The notes: generated from the sequence alone by a model not told the origin. DNA of 64,000 bases from JABAQJ01 sp046327745 (GCA_046327745.1 JAXLXV010000008.1:310001-374000), one strand, 5' to 3'; counted from the stretch's first letter, positions 27,413-35,891 are shown. Program-made: numbers and translations.

Positions 27413-28626
27413 GGCGATCCACACTCCTCAAGGTGGCGGGCGAGAGCATCCTCAAGAACAAGCTCCGTACACTGCTGACGATGCTCGGCATCGTCATCGG
27501 CGTGGGCGCCGTGATCGTGATGGTCGCCGTGGGGCAAGGGGCGCGGTCGCAGATCTCGAAGCAGATCGCCGCGCTCGGCACCAACATGATCGTCATCACG
27601 CCCGGCGCGTCGACGCAGGGCGGCGTGAGTCAAGGAGCGCAGTCCTTCAATCGGCTGACGACCGCCGATGTCGAAAAGCTTATGCGAGAATCGGCGACGA
27701 CGTCACTGGTGTCACCGGTGGTAGTCACACGCACGCAGGCGATCGGTGGGGGTTCGAACTGGCGGACAAGCATCAACGGTGTGTCGGTTGAGTACCAACA
27801 GATTCGAGACTGGCCGGCGTCGCAGGGCGGGTTCTTCACCGATCAGGACCAGCGTACCAGTCGCAAGGTGGCGGTGTTGGGTTCAACGGTGGCGAGCAAC
27901 CTGTATCCGGGCGGCGACGCGGTCGGCCAGTCGATTCAACTGCGCGACGTACCATTCGAGATCGTCGGGGTGCTGGCGAGTAAGGGGCAGTCGGCCAGCG
28001 GCATCGATCAGGACGACGTCATACTCGTTCCGTACACCACGGCGCAGACCAAGCTGAGTGGTCACACGTTTATCCCGCAGATTGTAGCCGCCACTGCGTC
28101 AGCCACTGATCTCCCCGCCGCTCAAGCAGAGATCCGCGCGATCATGCGAGAGTCGCACCGACTGGCGGCGTCAGACGACGACGACTTCACGGTCCGCAAT
28201 CAGGCAGACTTGGCGACCGCGGCGACCACCACCACCGATGTCATGTCCACCCTCCTGGCGTCGATTGCGGCGGTGTCCCTGTTGGTCGGCGGCATCGGGA
28301 TCATGAACATCATGCTCGTGTCCGTCACCGAACGCACACGGGAGATTGGCATCCGCATGGCGTTAGGCGCTCGCGGAACCGATGTGTTGACGCAGTTTCT
28401 GGTCGAGAGCGTCGTCATGAGCTTGGTGGGCGGAATGATCGGCATCGCGGTCGGTGTGGCGTCCGCCTCCATCCTTGGGCAGGCAACAGGATGGAAGACC
28501 GAGGTCTCTACGCAAGCGGTAGTGATCGCTGTTGCCTTCTCTGCGGCGGTCGGAGTGTTCTTCGGCTTCCATCCGGCGCGTCGTGCCGCTTCACTCGACC
28601 CAATTCAAGCACTCCGTTACGAATAA
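27409..28626 (+). CDS. MacB-type FtsX permease
   Basis: A 405-aa membrane subunit with the MacB_PCD and FtsX architecture: helix 1 (LLTMLGIVIGVGAVIVMVAVGQGARSQI region), a large periplasmic domain to about residue 275, and three C-terminal helices (LLASIAAVSLLVGGIGIMNIMLV, FLVESVVMSLVGGMIGIAVGV, VIAVAFSAAVGVFFGFHPARRAA). These mechanotransmission transporters drive substrates from the periplasm out through TolC rather than across the inner membrane. It ends 56 bp before the TolC-like gene. Substrates are commonly macrolides, peptides or lipids; none can be inferred here. Confidence 0.93.
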   Translation: MRRSTLLKVAGESILKNKLRTLLTMLGIVIGVGAVIVMVAVGQGARSQISKQIAALGTNMIVITPGASTQGGVSQGAQSFNRLTTADVEKLMRESATTSLVSPVVVTRTQAIGGGSNWRTSINGVSVEYQQIRDWPASQGGFFTDQDQRTSRKVAVLGSTVASNLYPGGDAVGQSIQLRDVPFEIVGVLASKGQSASGIDQDDVILVPYTTAQTKLSGHTFIPQIVAATASATDLPAAQAEIRAIMRESHRLAASDDDDFTVRNQADLATAATTTTDVMSTLLASIAAVSLLVGGIGIMNIMLVSVTERTREIGIRMALGARGTDVLTQFLVESVVMSLVGGMIGIAVGVASASILGQATGWKTEVSTQAVVIAVAFSAAVGVFFGFHPARRAASLDPIQALRYE

Positions 28627-28681
28627 CCCAGGCGTGGCCGCGGCAGCCTCACCGTCGCGATCACCTGACCGGCCTTTCGAT

Positions 28682-30037
28682 ATGACCATCCGTTTCTTTT
28701 GCCGACCCGTCCTACTGCTCGTGCTCATGCTGGTTGGTGTGACTTCTCGCATGACGTTCGCGCAGTCGATGCGCGTCATCACCTTCGACGATGCCGTCAA
28801 GACCGCCTTGGCCCAGAGCAACGTCATTCGTCTGGCCAAGAACGCGAATGACCTGACGGATGCGACTGTGCGTCAGGCACGCGCACAGTTTCTTCCGGAC
28901 TTTCGCGTGTCGACACAGGGTGCCCAGAACTATGGGCGGTTCTTCTCGACCGACGAGGGAAAAATCCTCAACACGCAGACGCAGTCATTCAGTACTGGGT
29001 TGTCGTCGAGTCTGGTGCTCTTCAACGGTATGGCGAACAAGTTGAACGTGTCGGCGGCCAAGGCAAACCGCGAAGCCAGCGAGTACGACCTGAGCCGCAC
29101 GCGAGAGACGGTCGTGTTCACGGTCCTCTCGAACTACCTGACATTGATCGAGCAGCAGGAGCAGTTGCGAGTCAGTCGACAGAGTCTGGCCGCGCAGGAC
29201 ACGCTGGAGCGCCAGGTGCAGGAGTTCGTGAACGCCGGGACGCGCTCGATTGCCGACCTGTACCAGCAGCAGGCCGGCGTGGCCAGCGGCCGTTTGGCCG
29301 TTGTCCAGGGGGAACGCGCGGTAGAGCTGGCGAAGGTCGACCTGATCCAGACGTTGAAGCTGGATCCGGCGGGGACGTACGAGTTCCAGTTCCCGCCGGT
29401 GGATTCGAGCGCCTCCACCCGGCCGCTCGACGTGAACGCGCTGGTGTCTCGCGCCCTGCAGCAACGCCGCGATGTGGATGCGGAACAGTCCCGCGTGAAC
29501 TCCGCCCAGAGGCAAGTGCAATCGGCGGGCGCCACGCTCTGGCCGACGCTGTCACTCTCGCTGGGCTACAACTCCAGCTACGCCAGCTCAAACCAGAGTT
29601 CGTTCCTGAACCAGCTGGACCAGCGGCGTGGCGGGTCATTGGGCCTAAGCCTGTCGATCCCGATCTTCGACCGATTCTCCACCCGCATCAACTCGGAGCG
29701 CGCCCAGATCCAGCAGCAGAATGCGGAGATCGCGCTCGACGACGTTCGGCAACAGGTCGCGTTGCAGGTGAAACGTGCCACTCTGGACTACGTCTCCGCC
29801 GGCGCTCAACTCGATGCCGCTCTGGCGCAAACGCGTGCCGCTGAGCTGGCGCTGCAGGCAGCACAGGAGCGGTATCTGGCGGGCGCCGCCACGTTGGTAG
29901 AGGTGACGCAAGCGCGTGCAACCAGTGTGCAGGCGGCGAGCGCCCTCGTCAGCGCTCGATACAATCTGCTCTTCCAAGGGAAGCTGCTCGACTACTACGT
30001 GGGAGACCTCGATCCCAAGTCGGTACGCCTGAACTAG
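28682..30037 (+). CDS. TolC-family outer-membrane efflux channel
   Basis: A 451-aa outer-membrane protein with a signal peptide (PVLLLVLMLVGVTSRMTFAQ). It shows two internally related halves (OEP domains), each with a long helix pair rich in Ala, Gln and Arg and a beta-strand pair: GLSSSLVLFNGMANKLN in the first half and GLSLSIPIFDRFSTRINSER in the second. It completes the efflux operon after MacA-like, ATPase and permease genes. An upstream open frame inside the permease gene is not coding. Confidence 0.92.
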   Translation: MTIRFFCRPVLLLVLMLVGVTSRMTFAQSMRVITFDDAVKTALAQSNVIRLAKNANDLTDATVRQARAQFLPDFRVSTQGAQNYGRFFSTDEGKILNTQTQSFSTGLSSSLVLFNGMANKLNVSAAKANREASEYDLSRTRETVVFTVLSNYLTLIEQQEQLRVSRQSLAAQDTLERQVQEFVNAGTRSIADLYQQQAGVASGRLAVVQGERAVELAKVDLIQTLKLDPAGTYEFQFPPVDSSASTRPLDVNALVSRALQQRRDVDAEQSRVNSAQRQVQSAGATLWPTLSLSLGYNSSYASSNQSSFLNQLDQRRGGSLGLSLSIPIFDRFSTRINSERAQIQQQNAEIALDDVRQQVALQVKRATLDYVSAGAQLDAALAQTRAAELALQAAQERYLAGAATLVEVTQARATSVQAASALVSARYNLLFQGKLLDYYVGDLDPKSVRLN

Positions 30038-30092
30038 CGTCGCTCGTGGCCAGAGTCGCTAGCTTTCGGCACCAACCACTCAGGACCGTACG

Positions 30093-30668
30093 CTGAAGAA
30101 CTGGCGGCGCTGGATCACAGTTGGCAATGCGCTGACACTCATCGTCCTGATATGGGCGACACCGAGGTTGTTGCCGCATGTAGGTGCGCTGGTTGGCGTC
30201 CGCTCCGGCACGCCGATCGCCCCTTCATTCAACGTGTCCTCACTCGACGGAACTCCGCTGCTCTCAGACTCGCTCCGTGGCGAAGTTGTGCTCGTGAACT
30301 TCTGGGCGACGTGGTGTGTGCCCTGTCGAGTGGAAATGCCGTTGCTGGAGCGCATGGCCGAGCGCCATCGCCCCGCGGGGCTTCGCGTCCTTGGATTTTC
30401 GGTGGATCGCGGCGACCCGAATCAAGTCACGGAGTTTGTGAAGCGTCGCGGGATCACGTATCCCATCGCGGTGGTTGGTCCGGACGTTGAGCGCGAATTC
30501 GGCGGAGTCCGCGGTTACCCGACGTCGTTCTTGCTGGACCGGACCGGCACCATCCGCCATGCCGTGATCGGGCCCTTGGCTCCAGCGACGCTCGAACTCG
30601 CCGTCCGGCGCCTTCTGGATGAGCCACGCAGCGCAACGGACACGCTGCACAGCCACACTACACGTTAG
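30093..30668 (+). CDS. TlpA-like membrane-anchored thioredoxin
   Basis: A periplasmic thiol-disulfide oxidoreductase. The redox motif is NFWATWCVPC, followed by the RVEMPLLERM helix and the cis-Pro region VRGYPTSFLLDRTG. ATG, GTG or TTG starts do not exist upstream of a TTG at 30168, which would cut off the anchor; translation from CTG at 30093, preceded by AGGA 8 bases away, gives 191 aa with the expected N-terminal helix (NWRRWITVGNALTLIVLIW). I favour that start. Such proteins supply reductant for cytochrome c maturation or protein repair. Its TAG stop shares bases with the stop of the opposite-strand gene. Confidence 0.85.
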   Translation: MKNWRRWITVGNALTLIVLIWATPRLLPHVGALVGVRSGTPIAPSFNVSSLDGTPLLSDSLRGEVVLVNFWATWCVPCRVEMPLLERMAERHRPAGLRVLGFSVDRGDPNQVTEFVKRRGITYPIAVVGPDVEREFGGVRGYPTSFLLDRTGTIRHAVIGPLAPATLELAVRRLLDEPRSATDTLHSHTTR

Positions 30669-31186
30669 GCATCCGTTGAGGGTGACGGCGCCCGCGACGG
30701 AACATTGATGACCTGCGGGGTGTGTCCGGTCACGCTCAGGAACTTGAGCAGGTCGTCGCGCGTGAGCACCAGCGTGCTGGTGTTCACCAAGGGATGACAG
30801 CGCACTGGTGCCCCAGTCCACACGTCGCGGTCGATCAGCAGCGTCACCTCGTGCGCACGATCGTTCATGAGGGCAAGGATCGTGACGGCGCCTGGCGTAA
30901 CGCCCAAATACTTCTGCAGGCGCTCCGGAGAGCCCAGACTGAGCGTATCGACATCCAGCACGGCCGCCACGCGCTTGAGGTCCACTGCCTTCTCACACGT
31001 CGTGACCAGCAGCCAATGCTGCTTGCCCCGCTTGTCGCGCAGAAAAAGGTTCTTGGCGTGAACGGCGCCTTCGCTCGCCGGAACGACGGGGTCGGCCTGT
31101 TCGCACGTGAATACCGCGTCGTGATCATACCGGCGGTAGGGAATGCCGTTGGCAGTGAGCAACTCGAACAGCGCGTCGGTGGACAT
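30665..31186 (-). CDS. Prolyl-tRNA editing protein (ProX / YbaK family)
   Basis: A 173-aa trans-editing factor that hydrolyses alanine (or a similar amino acid) mischarged on tRNA-Pro. The fold is marked by FCEQADPV-like 'FTCEQADPVVPASEGAVHAKNLFLRDKRGKQHWLL', the conserved Lys in HAKNLFL, and LGVTPGAVTILALMND in the middle, with VRCHPLVNTSTLVL near the C-terminus. These are the signatures of the ProXp-ala/PrdX subgroup rather than YbaK proper. The start at 31186 is the family-like one. The stop codon TAA lies in a GTTAGGC motif shared with the convergent TlpA stop. Confidence 0.9.
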   Translation of the reverse strand: MSTDALFELLTANGIPYRRYDHDAVFTCEQADPVVPASEGAVHAKNLFLRDKRGKQHWLLVTTCEKAVDLKRVAAVLDVDTLSLGSPERLQKYLGVTPGAVTILALMNDRAHEVTLLIDRDVWTGAPVRCHPLVNTSTLVLTRDDLLKFLSVTGHTPQVINVPSRAPSPSTDA

Positions 31187-31334
31187 GGAGTGTCTTGGGC
31201 GAAAGTCATTGAGCTGAGAGAGTTTAGCACTCTCAAACACCGGGCCGGTAGTCAGAGTAAACGGCTTCTCAAATGCCAACTTGGTGATGAAGTGGGCTAT
31301 TGGGGGGCGAACGGCCAGGGAGTTTCCGGGGGGC

Positions 31335-31367
31335 TTGCGGTATTCATTCAGTCGAATATTATTCAGT
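31335..31367 (+). promoter_or_regulatory. marR promoter with TTCAGT operator half-sites
   Basis: A possible -35 (TTGCGG, 31335-31340) and -10 (TATTAT, 31357-31362) are 16 bp apart. ATTCAGT occurs at 31346-31352 in the spacer and at 31361-31367 over the -10 end, and GAATATTATTC at 31354-31364 is a perfect odd-length inverted repeat. The ATG at 31369 is only a few bases past the -10 box, so the transcript is probably leaderless. The same TTCAGT half-site forms the palindrome in front of the yceI gene, which supports autorepression. Confidence 0.6.
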
Positions 31368-31368
31368 C

Positions 31369-31833
31369 ATGAACTACACGCACTCGCACCCAGACGCTGC
31401 CGGCGACAATGGCGATGATACCGCGTCGGCGGGTTCCGAGCTGATGTTCACGGTGATTTCCGCCGCTCGTGCCATCGAGGACCGCGTTGAAGGAGCACTT
31501 TCCGAGCTTGGTCTCTCGCTCTCAAAGCATACCGTCCTTACGAAGCTTGTCGAGGCGGGAGAGCCGCTCACGCTGAGTGAAATCGCTGCTCGGCTGGCGT
31601 GCGTTCGTTCGAATGTCACCCAGTTGATCGACCGGCTGGAGGCAGATGGCTTGGTGCGCCGGGTCGAGCATGCTTCGGATCGGCGTAGTATCCGAGCAGA
31701 GCTCACCGACGAAGGGAAAGAGCGCCAGGCGAAGGGCTCCGCAGTGCTCGCCGAAATTGCTACCGGGTTTGCGGATGGGATTGGGACGGGGGATCGCTCA
31801 GTGCTCCTAGCGCTACTCTCGAAGCTGGCGTGA
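31369..31833 (+). CDS. MarR-family transcriptional regulator
   Basis: A 154-aa dimeric winged-helix repressor. The DNA-binding domain is at about residues 50-120: LSKHTVLTKLVEAGEPLTLSEIAARLACVRSNVTQLIDRLEADGLVRRVEHASDRRSIRAELTDEG in the classic MarR order with the wing DRRSI. The N-terminus is acidic and likely disordered. No Cys is placed as in OhrR-type peroxide sensors except one in the recognition region (RLACVRSN). It is followed after 97 bp by the yceI gene, whose promoter carries a TTCAGT palindrome. The effector is unknown. Confidence 0.92.
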   Translation: MNYTHSHPDAAGDNGDDTASAGSELMFTVISAARAIEDRVEGALSELGLSLSKHTVLTKLVEAGEPLTLSEIAARLACVRSNVTQLIDRLEADGLVRRVEHASDRRSIRAELTDEGKERQAKGSAVLAEIATGFADGIGTGDRSVLLALLSKLA

Positions 31834-31844
31834 GTTTTTTTAAC

Positions 31845-31874
31845 CAGACACTTCAGTACTGAATTTTCTATAAC
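31845..31874 (+). promoter_or_regulatory. yceI promoter with MarR-type palindromic operator
   Basis: A -35-like CAGACA (31845-31850) and -10-like TATAAC (31869-31874) are 18 bp apart. The perfect 12-bp palindrome TTCAGTACTGAA (31852-31863) fills the spacer, an ideal position for repression. It repeats the half-site seen twice upstream of marR. Confidence 0.62.
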
Positions 31875-31930
31875 AGCATTATCCATCGCAGTATTTTCGA
31901 CGACAGGTCAACCAAGCACGAGGAGTGAAA

Positions 31931-32488
31931 ATGACGACAGCAGCCGCCCCAACTCAGGCCACCCAGTGGCAGATCGACGAAACGCACACGAATGCACAGT
32001 TCTCCGTCCGCCACCTGATGATCTCGACGGTCCGAGGACGGTTCGCTCAAGTCACCGGACGCGTGAACTACAACGCGGCCAACCCAGGCGCGGTCGACGT
32101 ACGGGTCGAAATCCCGGTGGCTTCGATAACGACGCACAACGAGCAGCGCGATGGCCATTTGAAGTCGCCTGACTTCTTCGATGCCGCGAGCCATCCGTCG
32201 ATCACCTTTGTAGGCACCCGCATCGAGGGCAGCGTCGGCGGCGACTTCAAGCTGATCGGTGACCTGACGATCCGCGGCGTAACCAAACCGATCACGTTGC
32301 AGGTATCCAACGAAGGCACCGGCAACGACCCATGGGGCAACGAGCGCATGGGATTCAGCGCCACCGCGAAGCTGAACCGATTGGACTACGGCCTTCACTG
32401 GAACGCCGCGTTGGAGACGGGTGGCGTCGTGGTCGGCGAAGATGTGAAGCTGGACATCGACGTCGAGATCATGCGACCTAAGGCGTAA
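31931..32488 (+). CDS. YceI-family polyisoprenoid-binding protein
   Basis: A 185-aa lipocalin-like protein. ATG 31931 lies 5 bases after AGGAG; a GTG at 31925 overlaps that site and is less likely. The family pattern is complete: WQIDETHTNAQFSVRHLMISTVRG, FFDAASHPSITFVG, DLTIRGVTKPITL and GFSATAKLNRLDYGLHWN. YceI proteins bind isoprenoid quinones or related lipids. There is no signal peptide, so unlike E. coli YceI it should be cytoplasmic. It is probably controlled by the MarR protein encoded upstream and ends at a strong terminator. Confidence 0.93.
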   Translation: MTTAAAPTQATQWQIDETHTNAQFSVRHLMISTVRGRFAQVTGRVNYNAANPGAVDVRVEIPVASITTHNEQRDGHLKSPDFFDAASHPSITFVGTRIEGSVGGDFKLIGDLTIRGVTKPITLQVSNEGTGNDPWGNERMGFSATAKLNRLDYGLHWNAALETGGVVVGEDVKLDIDVEIMRPKA

Positions 32489-32535
32489 GCGAACGCCAGG
32501 CCGGCACGACCGGTCGCATCGAGCTCCCGAGGCAG

Positions 32536-32565
32536 CGCCCTGGCGTCCCGTTCGTCGCCAGGGCG
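32536..32565 (+). terminator. Intrinsic terminator after yceI
   Basis: CGCCCTGGCG pairs perfectly with CGCCAGGGCG across a 10-base loop, followed by a T-rich tract (TTGTCCGTTTCCGTT). It lies 48 bp after the yceI stop. Confidence 0.75.
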
Positions 32566-32656
32566 TTGTCCGTTTCCGTTCTGAGTTTGTGGGAACCATT
32601 ATGAATGGAAATGAACTGATGCGGTGGAAGGATTCACGGTCAAACTGGAGGGTGAT

Positions 32657-33196
32657 GTGGAGCAGGCGACGTTAGGCGGCGGGTGCTTCTGGTGCCTGGA
32701 AGCCGTATATCTCGAAATGGAAGGGGTGACCGGTGTGGTCAGTGGTTACACGGGCGGTCACGTGGCCAACCCGACCTACGAAGAAGTCTGCGGAAAAAAG
32801 ACCGGACACGTCGAGGTCGTGCAGGTGACCTTCGATCCGACGATCGTCACCTATCGCGAGATCCTCGAGGTGTTCTTTGCCATTCACGATCCGACCACCG
32901 TGGATCGGCAGGGGAACGACGCTGGGCCGCAATATCGCTCGGCGATCTTCACGCACTCGGACGAGCAGGGGCAGGTGGCGCGGGCTTTGATTGAGTCGCT
33001 CGAGCGCGAGCAGATCTTCGACGCCCCGATTGTCACCGAGGTGCGTGCACTTACCACGTTCTATCCCGCGGAGTCCTATCATCAGGACTACTACCGGCGG
33101 AACAATGCGCAGCCGTACTGCGCCTTTGTGGTGTCACCGAAGGTGGCAAAATTCCGGAAGAAGTTTGCTCATCGATTGCGGACGGCGGCGCGGTAG
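32657..33196 (+). CDS. msrA: Peptide methionine (S)-S-oxide reductase MsrA
   Basis: A 179-aa repair enzyme that reduces methionine S-sulfoxide in proteins. GTG 32657 is chosen because GGAGG precedes it by 5 bases and it gives the standard MsrA N-terminus; a GTG at 32624 would add 11 atypical residues. The catalytic motif GGGCFWC puts the nucleophile at Cys10. GYTGGHVANPTYEEVCGKKTGHVEVVQVTFDP and HDPTTVDRQGNDAGPQYRSAIF match the family. The typical C-terminal recycling Cys pair is represented only by the single Cys in QPYCAFVV, suggesting one resolving Cys. A GTTAGGC motif overlaps codons 6-7. Confidence 0.94.
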   Translation: MEQATLGGGCFWCLEAVYLEMEGVTGVVSGYTGGHVANPTYEEVCGKKTGHVEVVQVTFDPTIVTYREILEVFFAIHDPTTVDRQGNDAGPQYRSAIFTHSDEQGQVARALIESLEREQIFDAPIVTEVRALTTFYPAESYHQDYYRRNNAQPYCAFVVSPKVAKFRKKFAHRLRTAAR

Positions 33197-33323
33197 TAGT
33201 AGAAGTCGCCGTACCGGGACACAATCGTTAGGCTCAGTGCTCACGCCCTTAAACGCACGGCGCCGAGGCTGAGAGTCCGCTACGGCTCTGCGGCAGAGGG
33301 CGCGCTGAGCCGTCTGTGACGGA

Positions 33324-33752
33324 CTAGTAAGCGAAGAGCTGTTCACCGATGGTGGCGAAGGAATTTTCGTCCACGATCAATCCCAGACGCACCAGGTACA
33401 TCTGTCCATTGGTGAGCGGCATCGGTCCGAAGTCGAGGACCATGCCGGGTGGCGTGACGCCATATCGCACGGGTGGCGGAAATCTGCCGGTGTCCGCCTT
33501 CACGATCCAATAGACCGTCCCCCGGTCGGGGCTCGTGACTTCCAGATAGGTCGCACCACACGCCGGGGTCCAGGCAAACGTGGGCGGGAGCCTCTTGCCG
33601 ACCGTGAGCTGGACCTGTGAGGAACAGAGCACGAGCAGTTTCGGCGTGGGTGCCGCGCTATCCGTGCAGGCCAGCAGCAACAACACGCCAAGGGTCGCGA
33701 GGCGACTGAGCGCGCGGCAACGCAGCGTGGAACGTCGCGATGAAGTCTTCAC
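33324..33752 (-). CDS. Small lipoprotein of unknown function
   Basis: A 142-aa product with a basic N-terminus, hydrophobic run and lipobox (LGVLLLLAC), so it is anchored to a membrane. The mature part is a short beta-rich domain with KLLVLCSSQVQLTVGKR, FAWTPACGATYLEV and GTVYWIVKAD, like a fibronectin-type sandwich; the two Cys outside the lipobox could form a disulfide. No family is recognised. It sits alone, in the same direction as the GNAT-like gene that is transcribed toward it from upstream. Confidence 0.65.
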   Translation of the reverse strand: MKTSSRRSTLRCRALSRLATLGVLLLLACTDSAAPTPKLLVLCSSQVQLTVGKRLPPTFAWTPACGATYLEVTSPDRGTVYWIVKADTGRFPPPVRYGVTPPGMVLDFGPMPLTNGQMYLVRLGLIVDENSFATIGEQLFAY

Positions 33753-33885
33753 AAATTGCGTCGGACGTTGGGTGCCGCGTGTTTGGGGAGTCGGTAGCCT
33801 TGGGTGATCTACAGGCGCAACGACAATCTACTGGTCCAGAACCGTGCGTTGCGTGACGGGACGCACGAGCGCGCCTCCTCCGCCC

Positions 33886-35595
33886 CTAGGTCTTGCTGGT
33901 CAGCGCGCGCCTGAGCGTTGGCCAGAATTGCCGATGCAACCGAGCCTTTAGCACGAAGTCGCGTTCCTGCGCCGATCCCTTGCTCCGTGCCACGGCCACC
34001 AACCCCTCCTTGTCAGACGCCGGCCAACTATCCAGCGTAGGTAACAGGTCCAACACAGGAGCGAAACGGACAAAGGCCTGCCGTTCGGCGGCTGGCCAGC
34101 GCGACATCGAACGTACGTTGAGCATTCGACGCACACGTTCCACGCAGGCGTTGATCGCGGACCCGCGTGAGGCTGACGGGTCGGCCGCGAGCCGCTCCGT
34201 CACCTTCTTCGCGCAGACCTGCAGCAGGTCCTCGGCGATGAAAGTCGATTCGCGATAGCCCGGCAGGGTGAGGTGCAGGTCCCCGTGCGCGAGCGCGCGC
34301 AATGTGTGGGCGCTGGATCGATAAGAGCGATCGCGTTGGAGCTGCGCCGCCTCCTGCGCGGCGAGCAGGGCCTGCGCCGGGTCTGCCGGACGGAAGCCCA
34401 GTCGATAGTAGAACCAGTAGGCCCCCGAACTAATGGCCTCCGCGTTACCCTCGCCGAATTGATAGCCATTCACCACGAATCGGCGCACGCCAAACAGCTG
34501 GCGAAATGCTCGCAGCATCTGCGCCCAAAGAAAGCCGGCCTCTGACCCGCGGAACGGGTCAAAAATGTTGATCCCCGTGTTCGCCTGATTCCAAAGGGGT
34601 GTCACGCCACCGTAGCCAATCGGCACGCCGTTCGACATGAGCAGGTAGCCGTAGTTGGACTCGAGACTCATGCGCAAGTCGGGTTGCGTGCCAACAATGG
34701 CAAGCGTAGCGCCTTCGCCGAGGTCCGCCAACCACACTTCGTCCGCGTTAGGGTTGGAGATGGCGAAGACCTCCCGGCATCTGGCGGTCAGGGCGGCGCG
34801 TGCAACGTCGATCACGGCCAAGGCGCGCGAGCGCGGGAGTAAGGCGATCGATGGGAGAGGCGACGCGATGTGACGCAGGGGATCGGCCGGTGTGGATCGC
34901 ATGCCGTGCCGGTACGCAGGGACTATGTCGGCAAGCTCGTTATGCGTCGTGCTACCCGGCGAACGGCTTCCTCCCAGCCTCCAGACGACGGGAAGTGAGT
35001 CGGAATCGTACAGCGAAGCAAAGAGCGCGCGCGTCTGCCGCTGTGCCAAGCCATTCTCAATGATCCACGCCAAGTCGCTCGCGGCCGCCGGTGGAACGGC
35101 CATGCGCAGCCACTCGCGAGTGCTCAGTTCACCAGCATCGAAGGCGTCTTCTTCCGCGCGGGTGAGAAAAGTGCGGAGCAGGGTGTCCAGGTGGGTGGTG
35201 TCGTCGAGTTCACGCCAGTCTAGGGACACCTCGCGCGGGAACGAGCGCACGAGCCACTGGGCGATGGCGAAGGGAAAGGTGTGTCGCGAGGTGGAGCTGG
35301 CGATACCAGAGTCATCGAGTGACCCATGGGCGTTTGCGCGTCGAAGCCAGTTCCCAACGCGATTCAGCCCCTCACGGGCGAGCGTGGCGACACCCGCTGA
35401 GTCCGGAAATGCCCGAAGGAACAACAGGTCGTCGTGAAGCCTAACGATGTCGCGAACGCTGCGTGGCGGGCTGGCGAACAAGTGCTGCAGCAAGGCCGAC
35501 TTTGCCACGGCGGATTCGGAATCAAACCGGTTTCGCATCTCGTGAAGCGCCAAGGCGACCCGAGGGCGCTTGTGACCAGTTGACGGCTGTGGCAT
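33886..35595 (-). CDS. Uncharacterised protein with GNAT-like C-terminal domain
   Basis: A 569-aa protein without signal peptide. The first 280 residues are helical and resemble no family I know. From about residue 310 a GNAT-like pattern appears: YGYLLMSNGVPIGYGGVTPL (strands 2-4), FRGSEAGFLWAQMLRAFRQ (the acetyl-CoA loop and helix, in place of R/Q-x-x-G-x-G/A) and AYWFYYRLGFRP, the usual C-terminal YxxLGF. The C-terminal 130 residues are helical again. An N-acyltransferase role is inferred and weak. It ends in a basic tail. The gene lies 5' of tRNA-Asn on the other strand; an upstream extension to 35733 is unlikely. Confidence 0.7.
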   Translation of the reverse strand: MPQPSTGHKRPRVALALHEMRNRFDSESAVAKSALLQHLFASPPRSVRDIVRLHDDLLFLRAFPDSAGVATLAREGLNRVGNWLRRANAHGSLDDSGIASSTSRHTFPFAIAQWLVRSFPREVSLDWRELDDTTHLDTLLRTFLTRAEEDAFDAGELSTREWLRMAVPPAAASDLAWIIENGLAQRQTRALFASLYDSDSLPVVWRLGGSRSPGSTTHNELADIVPAYRHGMRSTPADPLRHIASPLPSIALLPRSRALAVIDVARAALTARCREVFAISNPNADEVWLADLGEGATLAIVGTQPDLRMSLESNYGYLLMSNGVPIGYGGVTPLWNQANTGINIFDPFRGSEAGFLWAQMLRAFRQLFGVRRFVVNGYQFGEGNAEAISSGAYWFYYRLGFRPADPAQALLAAQEAAQLQRDRSYRSSAHTLRALAHGDLHLTLPGYRESTFIAEDLLQVCAKKVTERLAADPSASRGSAINACVERVRRMLNVRSMSRWPAAERQAFVRFAPVLDLLPTLDSWPASDKEGLVAVARSKGSAQERDFVLKARLHRQFWPTLRRALTSKT

Positions 35596-35754
35596 GGAGA
35601 GACGTTGTCCTGGTTGCTGCCGCCCGGTTGTCCGCGAAACCCCGACCGGGTATGGGGAGTCATCCGCCCCTGCACTCAGGCGGCTTCGAACCGATACTTC
35701 CGGGGGGTGCGACCTGTGCTCGTGAAGGAACACTTACGGGGGCAGGCGCATGTT

Positions 35755-35782
35755 TTGCCTGTGGCCCAGGGCCGACTAGATT
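35755..35782 (+). promoter_or_regulatory. Possible tRNA-Asn promoter
   Basis: TTGCCT (35755-35760) and TAGATT (35777-35782) are 16 bp apart and would start transcription about 30 bases before the tRNA. The matches to the sigma-70 consensus are only moderate. Confidence 0.35.
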
Positions 35783-35818
35783 TCGTTATCCGCTGTTTGG
35801 CGGGCGGTAAGGAACTGA

Positions 35819-35891
35819 TGGGGTGTAGCTTAGCTGGCAGAGCGCCTGACTGTTAATCAGGAGGTCGGTGGTTCGAATCCACCCGCCCCAG
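35819..35891 (+). tRNA. tRNA-Asn (GTT)
   Basis: A 73-nt cloverleaf can be folded by eye. The acceptor arm TGGGGTG pairs with CGCCCCA (one G-T pair), followed by discriminator G at 35891, which is typical of tRNA-Asn. The D arm carries AGCTGGCAGA; the anticodon stem CCTGA/TCAGG holds loop CTGTTAA with anticodon GTT; the T arm is GGTGG-TTCGAAT-CCACC. CCA is not encoded. Confidence 0.97.
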
